Position numbers and translations under genes: made by a program. Shown here piece after piece: positions 6,523 through 12,474 of a stretch of DNA of 20,538 nucleotides; position 1 is the first letter of the stretch, and the number at the start of each line of letters is the position of its first letter. The DNA comes from a virus. The stretch covers positions 1-20,538 of IMG/VR virus record IMGVR_UViG_3300020185_000318. One strand, written 5' to 3'. The notes beneath the pieces are model-generated. The model worked only from the letters and a program-made list of their open reading frames with translations. It did no database searches and was not told the DNA's origin.

Positions 6523-7056
6523 ATGAGAGCAGAATACACACAAGTAGTACTAAACAAAGCAGAGCTACTAAAATACGTAATAAGAGAACAACTAAAGAAA
6601 GACGTAAACAGAGTAAATAGAGACAGACTATTAATAGAAGCTAGGTTTATTTATTTCTACATCCTAAGAGAGGATGAGCAGATGGTATACCAAAAGATAG
6701 GCGATACCGTTAATATGAATCACGCATCAGTATTACACGGATGTCAGAAGGTTAAGTTCTGGTTAGAGACAGACCACGAGTTTAGAGACAAGTATCTAAT
6801 GATATTATCAATCTACAACAGAGAAGTTTACGGAATAGAGAAAGAAGCAGAGACAAACGAACTTAGAGACAAACTAAACAAAGAGAGAGAAGAGAAGACA
6901 AAACCTACAAAGCAAGAAAGAAAAGTAGGAACTGTATACGATAGACTACACTTACTAATAGACAAGACACCAGAGGAGAAGGCAAACGACCTTTTGACAA
7001 GGGTAGAAGCTATTTACAATATGATGCAAATGGATTTAAAAAGAAAACGGATATGA
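6523..7056 (+). CDS. DnaA domain IV-like DNA-binding protein
   Basis: This 177-residue protein carries, at residues 38-90, a region like the origin-binding domain IV of DnaA. A first helix EARFIYFYILRE (39-50) is followed by a YQKIGDTVN turn (56-64). NHASVLHGCQKV (66-77) corresponds to the DnaA signature DHTTVLHACRKI, whose residues contact the DnaA box. No AAA+ ATPase domain is present. The C-terminal half is a charged coiled coil (AETNELRDKLNKEREEK) and a helical tail. It could mark the phage origin for the helicase encoded upstream, or repress transcription. Phage homologues with this isolated domain exist, but their role is not established to my knowledge. Confidence 0.75.
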   Translation: MRAEYTQVVLNKAELLKYVIREQLKKDVNRVNRDRLLIEARFIYFYILREDEQMVYQKIGDTVNMNHASVLHGCQKVKFWLETDHEFRDKYLMILSIYNREVYGIEKEAETNELRDKLNKEREEKTKPTKQERKVGTVYDRLHLLIDKTPEEKANDLLTRVEAIYNMMQMDLKRKRI

Positions 7057-7172
7057 TGGGAAGTTATTTACTATTGTTCTTCTTAGGATGGGCAATTACC
7101 ATAGCAAGTATATGGGTATATTTTGAAGATTATTACAATAGAAAAAATGATAATGATGCAGGTGGTATTTAA
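7053..7172 (+). CDS. 39-residue single-pass membrane protein
   Basis: This short ORF starts ATGATG at 7053, overlapping the DnaA-like gene's stop by 4 nt (ATGA). It encodes MMGSYLLLFFLGWAITIASI, one hydrophobic helix (about residues 4-23), followed by an acidic-basic tail with DYYNRKNDNDAGG. The orientation cannot be set from sequence. The ORF ends inside the stem of the terminator at 7159-7187. It could be a small membrane effector; a holin is less likely this far from lysis genes, none of which are visible. Confidence 0.6.
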   Translation: MMGSYLLLFFLGWAITIASIWVYFEDYYNRKNDNDAGGI

Positions 7173-7187
7173 CAACCGCCTGTTTTT
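7159..7187 (+). terminator. Rho-independent terminator before the terminases
   Basis: CAGGTGGT at 7159-7166 pairs with ACCGCCTG at 7175-7182 (one T-G wobble) over an 8 nt loop, followed by TTTTT at 7183-7187. Its 5' arm is the last codons and stop of the membrane ORF. It closes the early gene block. Confidence 0.85.
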
Positions 7188-7189
7188 AT

Positions 7190-7205
7190 TATTGTTATAG
7201 TATAT
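7190..7205 (+). promoter_or_regulatory. Shared late-unit motif, copy A
   Basis: TATTGTTATAGTATAT lies two nucleotides after the T tract of the terminator. It matches 15 of 16 bases of the copy at 9272-9287, also just after a terminator and before a virion gene block. It may be a late promoter element; see findings. Confidence 0.4.
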
Positions 7206-7226
7206 CATTAATGAAATTATTTGATT

Positions 7227-7463
7227 ATGGATAAGAGGAAATTCAACGGAGGTAATAAGAACGCAGGACGTAAGTCTAAGAGCGAAGAGATAGCTTTAAT
7301 AGAGAAACTAACACCATTAGAGCCATTAGCACACGCAGCTTTAATGAAAGGCTTAGAGGAGGCTGACTTTAAATATGTACAGTTATTCTACAACTACTAT
7401 GCTGGTAAACCTAAAGAGACTAAAGATATTACCATCAACGAAGACTTACCTTTATTCCTATAG
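7227..7463 (+). CDS. terS: Probable small terminase subunit
   Basis: This 78-residue protein lies directly upstream of terL (TAGATG), the usual place for the DNA-recognition subunit. The N-terminus RKFNGGNKNAGRKSKSEE is basic and Gly/Asn-rich, a start often seen in small terminases and phage DNA-binding proteins, followed by helices (EIALIEKLTPLEPLAHAAL and EEADFKYVQLFYNYYAG). It is much shorter than a classic TerS (100-170 residues) and I see no clear helix-turn-helix, so the call rests on position and composition. ATG 7227 is preferred to the upstream TTG at 7221. A separate 7-codon ORF starts at 7211. Confidence 0.65.
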   Translation: MDKRKFNGGNKNAGRKSKSEEIALIEKLTPLEPLAHAALMKGLEEADFKYVQLFYNYYAGKPKETKDITINEDLPLFL

Positions 7464-8633
7464 ATGCAGGTAGCTAGAACGCAAGCACTAGATAAGTTAC
7501 AACAATTAGATAGCAGGGTTAAGATAGTAAGAGGTGGAACGTCCGCTGGTAAGACTATTTGTATTCTGCTAATTCTTATTGATTACGCTATAAGAAACAA
7601 AGGTAAAGAGATTAGTGTAGTAAGTGAATCAGTACCACATCTACGTAGAGGTGCTTTTAAAGACTTCCAAGGCCTTCTTAAAGGTATGAATAGGTATAAG
7701 GATGTTCAGCTTAATAAGAGTACCTTAAAATACACCTTTACTAACGGAAGCTATATAGAGTTCTTTAGTACAGACCAACCAGATAAACTTAGAGGAGCAA
7801 GACGTACAGACTTATATATTAACGAGTGTAACAATATCCCATTTGATGCATACCAACAATTGGTAGTAAGAACGTCAGGAAACATCTGGCTAGATTACAA
7901 TCCATCTGCATTGTTCTGGGTAGACAAAGAACTAATAGGAAAAGATGATACAGACTTCATAACCTTAACTTATAAGGATAATGACTCACTACCTGAAAGC
8001 ATTGTAAAGGAAATAGAGAAAGCAAAGGATAAGGCTAAGACATCTACCTACTGGGCTAACTGGTGGAGAGTATACGGACTAGGTGAGGTAGGAAGCTTAG
8101 AGGGTGCTTGCATACCTGACTGGAAAGAGATAGATACAGTTCCACAAGAGGCAAGGTTACTAGGATATGGAATGGACTTTGGCTACAGCGTAGACCCTAC
8201 AACATTAATAGCATTATACAAATGGAATGATTCTTATGTATATGATGAGGTACTTTATAAGAAGGGAATGCTCAATAGAGACATCAGTAGATTCTTAGAG
8301 TCACACGATATAAGAGAAAACATAACAGCTGATAGTGCAGAGCCTAAATCAATAGCAGAGTTACAAGGGTATGGTCACAACATACACGGAGTAAGTAAGG
8401 GAAGAGACTCAGTTGTATATGGTATCAACTTAATGAATCAAAATGAGATATACGTTACAAGCCGTTCTAAGAACCTTAAAAGGGAATTAGGTGGTTATGT
8501 TTGGTCAACAGATAAAGAAGGCAACAAGACACAGAAGCCAAGCGGTCTACACCCCGATTGTATAGATGCTGCTAGGTACATACTAACCGATACATTGGAG
8601 AACCCAAACAAAGGAAAGTATTTTATCTACTAA
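7464..8633 (+). CDS. terL: Large terminase subunit
   Basis: This 389-residue DNA-packaging motor has both domains. The N-terminal ATPase has Walker A RGGTSAGKT (23-31) and Walker B TDLYINE (115-121, E121), preceded by LRGARRTD. The C-terminal RNase H-like nuclease has GMDFGYSVDPTT (D238), ITADSAEPKSI (D290) and HPDCIDAARY (D365 or D368), the three acidic metal-binding positions. It looks like a Terminase_3 or PBSX XtmB-type protein and is on the short side (usually 400-450). The start immediately follows the small-subunit stop. It cuts and packages DNA at the portal, though no portal gene is visible next to it. Confidence 0.93.
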   Translation: MQVARTQALDKLQQLDSRVKIVRGGTSAGKTICILLILIDYAIRNKGKEISVVSESVPHLRRGAFKDFQGLLKGMNRYKDVQLNKSTLKYTFTNGSYIEFFSTDQPDKLRGARRTDLYINECNNIPFDAYQQLVVRTSGNIWLDYNPSALFWVDKELIGKDDTDFITLTYKDNDSLPESIVKEIEKAKDKAKTSTYWANWWRVYGLGEVGSLEGACIPDWKEIDTVPQEARLLGYGMDFGYSVDPTTLIALYKWNDSYVYDEVLYKKGMLNRDISRFLESHDIRENITADSAEPKSIAELQGYGHNIHGVSKGRDSVVYGINLMNQNEIYVTSRSKNLKRELGGYVWSTDKEGNKTQKPSGLHPDCIDAARYILTDTLENPNKGKYFIY

Positions 8634-8634
8634 T

Positions 8635-8665
8635 TTTGCTAATCCAAAAAAAGGTTATACATTTG
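8635..8665 (+). promoter_or_regulatory. Bacteroidetes-type promoter of the small-gene cassette
   Basis: TTTG at 8635-8638, a 19 nt spacer, then TACATTTG at 8658-8665, a perfect match to the Bacteroidetes consensus. It begins 1 nt after the terL stop and drives the genes at 8680-9216, which end at a separate terminator. Confidence 0.8.
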
Positions 8666-8679
8666 AAAAAACAAACAAT

Positions 8680-8787
8680 ATGTACGACCCATCAAACGAA
8701 CCAAAAGAAAACCAATGTCTAGAATGTCTTAATCCTTGTGATGGAGACTTCTGTAGTAAACAATGCGATAGAGCTTATATGAGTTAA
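8680..8787 (+). CDS. Cysteine-rich 35-residue mini-protein
   Basis: This ORF begins about 14 nt downstream of the -7 box of a perfect promoter. It encodes a protein with five cysteines: CLECLNPCDGDFCSKQC. The C-x2-C ... FCSxxC arrangement resembles small treble-clef zinc fingers (FCSxxC is a frequent ending of such fingers). It may bind zinc and act as a nucleic-acid or protein adaptor. The first 12 residues are Asn/Pro/Glu-rich. No homologue is recognised with certainty. Confidence 0.6.
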   Translation: MYDPSNEPKENQCLECLNPCDGDFCSKQCDRAYMS

Positions 8788-8808
8788 ATTATTAATATTT
8801 ACAAAAAC

Positions 8809-8833
8809 GAAAGATATGAAAGATATGAAAGAT
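8809..8833 (+). repeat. GAAAGATAT direct repeat over a start codon
   Basis: GAAAGATAT occurs at 8809-8817 and 8818-8826, with a partial third copy to 8833. It creates two in-frame ATGs (8816 and 8825) for the membrane-protein gene, so the start could be either. Confidence 0.75.
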
Positions 8834-8995
8834 TTAAAAGAAAGTTATGAGTACAAGTTAGTAAGACAATTAACAGCGGAAGAGAATAGAAGCCTCGTAA
8901 GGAGTACAATTAAAAGAGGACTAATACTAACAGGCATTTGTATTATAAGCCTTCACGTCTTCTTAAATGCATTCCTATGGCTACTCAAGTACTAA
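8816..8995 (+). CDS. 59-residue membrane protein
   Basis: An open frame from ATG 8816 (or 8825) runs to TAA 8993. The charged N-terminal part (KDLKESYEYKLVRQLTAEEN, then SLVRSTIKR) is followed by one hydrophobic helix (about 35-56, GLILTGICIISLHVFLNAFL), so it is predicted to be anchored by its C-terminal half. It sits between the Cys-rich mini-protein and the next small gene, which it overlaps by 19 nt. No family is recognised. The location in a self-contained cassette suggests a host-facing function, which is inference. Confidence 0.6.
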   Translation: MKDMKDLKESYEYKLVRQLTAEENRSLVRSTIKRGLILTGICIISLHVFLNAFLWLLKY

Positions 8996-9216
8996 AGGAC
9001 TGGGAGGTAAAGAAAGAATGTTGGGCTAACGATGTATATGTAATACAGACGCCAATATCTAATAAGTGGAAAAGAGGTGGACAACCTGTTACTTTAACAA
9101 TAGACTTCCAGAGGACATACAAAAAAGGAAAAGACATCTATAGTCAGAACAGTAAAGAGCTAGAAGATAAGATAGATGAGATATACCGATACTTATACGA
9201 GAACAACTTAAAATAA
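8977..9216 (+). CDS. Small protein of unknown function
   Basis: This is a 79-residue protein starting MATQVLKDWEVKKECW. The frame reaches upstream to 8938, but the ATG at 8977 gives a cleaner N-terminus. It is charged with a mixed α/β look (VYVIQTPISNKWKRGG, then VTLTIDFQRTY) and a helical C-terminal end (ELEDKIDEIYRYLYENNL). It contains no known motif. It is the last gene of the cassette and ends just before a hairpin terminator. Confidence 0.6.
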   Translation: MATQVLKDWEVKKECWANDVYVIQTPISNKWKRGGQPVTLTIDFQRTYKKGKDIYSQNSKELEDKIDEIYRYLYENNLK

Positions 9217-9250
9217 AAGGGGGCTGCAGAGATGTAGCCTTCTTTCTGTT
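9216..9250 (+). terminator. Rho-independent terminator after the small-gene cassette
   Basis: AAAGGGGGCTGCA at 9216-9228 pairs with TGTAGCCTTCTTT at 9233-9245 (wobbles only) around a GAGA tetraloop. A T-rich stretch CTGTTT follows. The strong GC core GGCTGCA/TGTAGCC makes it the clear end of the cassette. Confidence 0.8.
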
Positions 9251-9271
9251 TATACAAAACACTATAAATTT

Positions 9272-9287
9272 TATTGTTATATTATAT
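9272..9287 (+). promoter_or_regulatory. Shared late-unit motif, copy B
   Basis: TATTGTTATATTATAT overlaps the first two bases of the ATG at 9286. It differs by one base from copy A at 7190-7205. Upstream of it ACACTATAAA (9259-9268) resembles ACACTAAAAA (17463-17472) before the XkdF-like gene. Confidence 0.4.
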
Positions 9288-9948
9288 GAAAGTAGAAATA
9301 CAAATACCAAGTAGCTTATCTGAAATAACACTAGAGCAATACCAGAAATTTGCTAAGTTAAACACAGAAGAAAATCAAGACAGCAGCTTCTTAATGCACA
9401 AGACTGTAGAGATATTCTGCGACCTTAACCTAAAGGATATAGCTAAGATTAAATACATCTACGTACAAGAGATACTAAACGATATAAACAAACTGTTTGA
9501 ATCTAAACAAGACTTGACACCTACGTTTACAATGAAGGGTGTTGACTATGGTTTCGTACCTGTGTTAGATGATATGACATTAGGAGAGTACATAGACCTT
9601 GATGAGAACTTTACTGATTGGGATATGATGCATAAGGCTATGGCGGTTCTTTACAGACCTATCACATTACAAAAGGGAGACAGATACCAAATAGAAGAAT
9701 ACGATGGACTAGAGAAGTCTGAGTTAATGAAGCAAATGCCTTTGGATATTGTAATGGGTTGTATGTTTTTTTTTTACAATTTAAACAACGAACTACTGAA
9801 AACTACCCTGAACTATTTGAATCAGGAAATACCGAAGGAACTGACTACGGAGCAGCTACAAACTTTGGCAAAAAGTGGGGGTGGTATCAATCACTCTATG
9901 GACTCTCTAAGGGAGATGTTAGACGATTTGAACATATCACTAAATTAA
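9286..9948 (+). CDS. Tail-assembly-chaperone-like protein (short form)
   Basis: This 220-residue product is read without frameshift. The sequence has a helical N-terminus (SSLSEITLEQYQKFAKL), FTMKGVDYGFVPVLDDMTLG, a conserved-looking EYIDLDENFTDWDMMHKAMA and VLYRPIT, then GCMFFFYNLNNELLK with the T10 run, and a C-terminal tail SMDSLREMLDDLNISLN. I recall such proteins from flavobacterial phages but no assigned function. The position before tail genes and the frameshift site suggest a gpG/gpGT-like chaperone role. ATG 9286 is chosen because the upstream codons of the open frame overlap the cassette terminator region. Confidence 0.65.
   Translation: MKVEIQIPSSLSEITLEQYQKFAKLNTEENQDSSFLMHKTVEIFCDLNLKDIAKIKYIYVQEILNDINKLFESKQDLTPTFTMKGVDYGFVPVLDDMTLGEYIDLDENFTDWDMMHKAMAVLYRPITLQKGDRYQIEEYDGLEKSELMKQMPLDIVMGCMFFFYNLNNELLKTTLNYLNQEIPKELTTEQLQTLAKSGGGINHSMDSLREMLDDLNISLN
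9766..9775 (+). other. T10 run, candidate -1 ribosomal frameshift site
   Basis: Ten T in a row span zero-frame codons TTT TTT TTT (9766-9774) plus one further T at 9775. A -1 slip here leaves the 9286 frame and enters the frame that runs to 10028. The heptamer T TTT TTT fits the X XXY YYZ slippery pattern. A base-count error in the run is the alternative. Confidence 0.6.
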
Positions 9949-10028
9949 ACTTTCACGAGTGCTTTATGTTTTTAGCATTTGAAAAAGAAAAGAACCAACT
10001 AGAAGCAAAACTAATTAAGAACAGATGA
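9774..10028 (+). CDS. Frameshift extension of the tail-chaperone-like gene
   Basis: After a -1 shift the frame reads FLQFKQRTTENYPELFESGN, then FGKKWGWYQSLYGLSKGD, VRRFEHITKLNFHECFMFLA and FEKEKNQLEAKLIKNR, to TGA 10026. Joined to the first 163 residues this gives a 247-residue product. The only ATG in this frame is at the CFMFL methionine near 9966, after the conserved-looking GKKWGWYQSLYGLSKGD segment, so independent translation is unlikely. The first 175 nt are read in two frames. It overlaps the next gene by 4 nt (ATGA). Confidence 0.65.
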   Translation, partial: LQFKQRTTENYPELFESGNTEGTDYGAATNFGKKWGWYQSLYGLSKGDVRRFEHITKLNFHECFMFLAFEKEKNQLEAKLIKNR

Positions 10029-10480
10029 CAGGATTTTACAACGTAACAAAGATAATAAAGGATGCACTTAATGCAGAGCCTTTTGTAAACACGGTTTCTT
10101 ATGGTAGCTTGGATGATGTTGATTTAAACAAACAAACTATCTTTCCATTATCTCACATAATAGTAAACAACTGTAATGTAGTATCCAATACAATGACGTT
10201 TAACATTAGCATACTAGCAATGGATATTGTAGATGAATCAAAGGACGAGGTTACAGATATCTTTGTAGGTAATGATAATGAGCAGGATGTTTTAAATACT
10301 CAGTTAGAAGTCCTTAATAGAGTTGTAGCGTTATTACAGAGAGGGGATTTATATACAGACCTATTCCAAATAGAAGGAACTGTAGGATGTGAGCCATTTG
10401 TAGACAGATTTGAGAACAAGTTAGCTGGATGGGCTGCAACGTTTGACGTATTAGTTAAAAACGATATGACAATATGTTAA
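10025..10480 (+). CDS. Tail terminator/tail-completion candidate
   Basis: This is a 151-residue α/β protein: MTGFYNVTKIIKDALNAEPF, a strand pair (NTVSYGSLDDVDL, TIFPLSHIIVNN), then FNISILAMDIVDESK, a helix TQLEVLNRVVALLQRGD and a C-terminal LAGWAATFDVLVKNDMTIC. The size (about 150), the helix plus β-sheet pattern and the place between chaperone and neck or tail genes suit a tail terminator (gpU-like). The sequence itself does not prove it. It is flanked by an ATGA overlap upstream and a 7 nt overlap downstream. Confidence 0.55.
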   Translation: MTGFYNVTKIIKDALNAEPFVNTVSYGSLDDVDLNKQTIFPLSHIIVNNCNVVSNTMTFNISILAMDIVDESKDEVTDIFVGNDNEQDVLNTQLEVLNRVVALLQRGDLYTDLFQIEGTVGCEPFVDRFENKLAGWAATFDVLVKNDMTIC

Positions 10481-10980
10481 CCAATACTAAAGAATCTTTA
10501 GAGAAGTTCAGGAAGTTTGTTGCACAACAATCTAGAAGCAGACTATCTAAGGCTAGAAAGAACGATTCTAAGGGACTCTATAAGAAATTGGATGGTGTAT
10601 TAAAGGTTAGTCCTAATTCGTTTAAACTAAGCTGGGATTTAGGATATGGTAATTTCCAAGATAAAGGTGTAAGCGGAACTGAAAAGAAGTACAATACTCC
10701 TTATAGCTACAAGAGCAAGATGCCTCCAATAAAACCATTAGCTGACTGGGCTAAAAGAAAAGGAATAAAACTAAGAGACGAAAAGGGTAAGTTTAAAAAG
10801 GGTGGTTATAAAACACTAGGTTTTCTTATAGCAAGAAGCATACAGCGTAAAGGTATTAAGCCTAGCTTATTCTTTACTAAGCCATTTGAACAAGGATTTA
10901 AGAAGCTACCAGATGAACTACTAGAAGCATACGGATTAGACGTAGAAGAGTTCTTACAATTTACATTAAACAAAAAATAA
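10474..10980 (+). CDS. HK97 gp10-like neck/tail-completion protein
   Basis: This 168-residue basic protein has a helical, Ser/Arg/Lys-rich N-terminus (residues 1-45). YGNFQDKGVSG then matches the Y-x-x-F-x-x-x-G pattern of HK97-gp10-type head-tail connector proteins. It is followed by YSYKSKMPPIKPLADWAKRK and KTLGFLIARSIQRKG, and ends KPSLFFTKPFEQGFKKL (KPxLFFxxP, like the ARPFLxP motif). In related phages it completes the head-tail joint or tail tube end. It overlaps the upstream gene by 7 nt and the next gene by 1 nt (TAATG). Confidence 0.6.
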   Translation: MLTNTKESLEKFRKFVAQQSRSRLSKARKNDSKGLYKKLDGVLKVSPNSFKLSWDLGYGNFQDKGVSGTEKKYNTPYSYKSKMPPIKPLADWAKRKGIKLRDEKGKFKKGGYKTLGFLIARSIQRKGIKPSLFFTKPFEQGFKKLPDELLEAYGLDVEEFLQFTLNKK

Positions 10981-12464
10981 TGAGTACAAAGATAAACGCG
11001 AGAAGTCCATTCTTTATAGAAGCAACAGAACCTACAGTAACCTTAGGCATCTTTGATTGTACAACGGCAAACCTATTAAACTTTGCTGTAAGTTCAGCAG
11101 GAGACGTTACAGAGCCAAGTATTTTAAATGGTACTATAATAGATAGAACAGCAACTAGCTTTGCATCTAACACTTCTGGTAGTGCTATATCAAGAAGCGT
11201 AACATACACAATACAGATACCAACAGGATATTCTAACACAAGTGATGGTACTTTACTCTGTGTTAAAACTATAGACCAACCAAGTCAGACATCACAATGT
11301 AACCCAGCTACCAACAACAATATGGTTGTGTTTTCTGGTACTATTCCAGCTATTCCAAACCTAACATCTACAACGGTTAACTTAGCAACATACTTTACAG
11401 CGGGCTCAACGGCAAGCATTAGTAGTTATAGCATACAGAATTATGGAGCAGCTGCTATATCAACTTCGGTTAGTGGTAATACATTAACTATATCTACAGG
11501 AAGTAACTGTGCAGCTACTACTCTTAGAGTTACTGCATTCAATAGTGCGGATACCTGTACTACCATATCTAATACCTTTTCAGTTTCTGCAGCTTGTACA
11601 GAAGCTTTAGACTGTAGCGATGTTAATTTAATCGGTGGTGCTATATCTGCAACAGGGGTTATATCAAATCCAAGTTATTCAATAGCACACTTAGACCACA
11701 TAGAAGACTCAGGTGGTAATACAATTACATCAGTACCTTCAAACGGTGGAGCATCAGCTATAGACGTATCCTTAACTTTTGTATTTACAGTTCCAGCTGG
11801 TTATACAAATGCAGGTGCAGAACTAGAATGTACGCCAGCAGCTTTTTCACAACCTACAACGGCAGCACCTTTAGTTAATTTAGAATGTAGTGACGTTACC
11901 TTTAGTGGGTTTACAATTACAGACCAAGGAAATATAATAGCGGGTAATATTAGTTATTTAGGTACAACAACTTCAACACCTACAAACGTAACTACAGAAA
12001 CTGGTGGTTTTAAATATGATGTAGTTGCTAGTTTAACATCAAGAACGGTAAGCGTAACCTTTAGGGTTTTAAATACTAATTGGTTAAATAACAACACTTT
12101 CATTACTTGTACACTTCCTTTAACACAACCGCCTAGTGCTAACGCTTGTGATTTTGCTACAGGAAACTATGCAATATCTAGTCAAGGATTTACAGCAGCT
12201 AATTCATTTTGTGATAACAATGCGGTTTACTCAATATTAGTACAGGTTAATGGTACACCATCTACAGGTAATACGGTTTGCTATTTAGGTGATACGTTTA
12301 ACGGTGGAGGTAAATGGTATGCATACAATACTTCACAAGTACAAAATGGTGCTGGTAACATAGGAGCTTCATTTAATATAATGCAAATAGATTCAAACGG
12401 TACTATACTAGCAACAAACACCACTAATTGTCAAGGTGATGACGGCGGAGATACTCAACTTTAA
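10980..12464 (+). CDS. Modular tail protein, probably the major tail protein
   Basis: This 494-residue Ser/Thr/Asn/Gly-rich β-protein contains three similar cysteine-bracketed modules: about 27-103 (C27, C94), 212-293 (C212, C284) and 303-385 (C303, C377). Each runs from a Cys-led DCSDVxL-type strand to VTYTIQIPTGY-like strands, then LLC/LEC/ITC and a QP motif. A distinct Ig-like segment (107-206) lies between the first two. The last 100 residues start with ACDFATG and look like a further degenerate module. The position after neck genes and before tail tip genes suits a tail tube protein. No known catalytic motif; a fibre-like decoration protein is the main alternative. Confidence 0.6.
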   Translation: MSTKINARSPFFIEATEPTVTLGIFDCTTANLLNFAVSSAGDVTEPSILNGTIIDRTATSFASNTSGSAISRSVTYTIQIPTGYSNTSDGTLLCVKTIDQPSQTSQCNPATNNNMVVFSGTIPAIPNLTSTTVNLATYFTAGSTASISSYSIQNYGAAAISTSVSGNTLTISTGSNCAATTLRVTAFNSADTCTTISNTFSVSAACTEALDCSDVNLIGGAISATGVISNPSYSIAHLDHIEDSGGNTITSVPSNGGASAIDVSLTFVFTVPAGYTNAGAELECTPAAFSQPTTAAPLVNLECSDVTFSGFTITDQGNIIAGNISYLGTTTSTPTNVTTETGGFKYDVVASLTSRTVSVTFRVLNTNWLNNNTFITCTLPLTQPPSANACDFATGNYAISSQGFTAANSFCDNNAVYSILVQVNGTPSTGNTVCYLGDTFNGGGKWYAYNTSQVQNGAGNIGASFNIMQIDSNGTILATNTTNCQGDDGGDTQL

Positions 12465-12474
12465 ATAATACATA

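Noticed and set aside
7211-7234. Seven-codon ORF (MKLFDYG) upstream of the small terminase gene
   Set aside because: Too short to support as a gene. A leader-peptide role cannot be judged from sequence alone.
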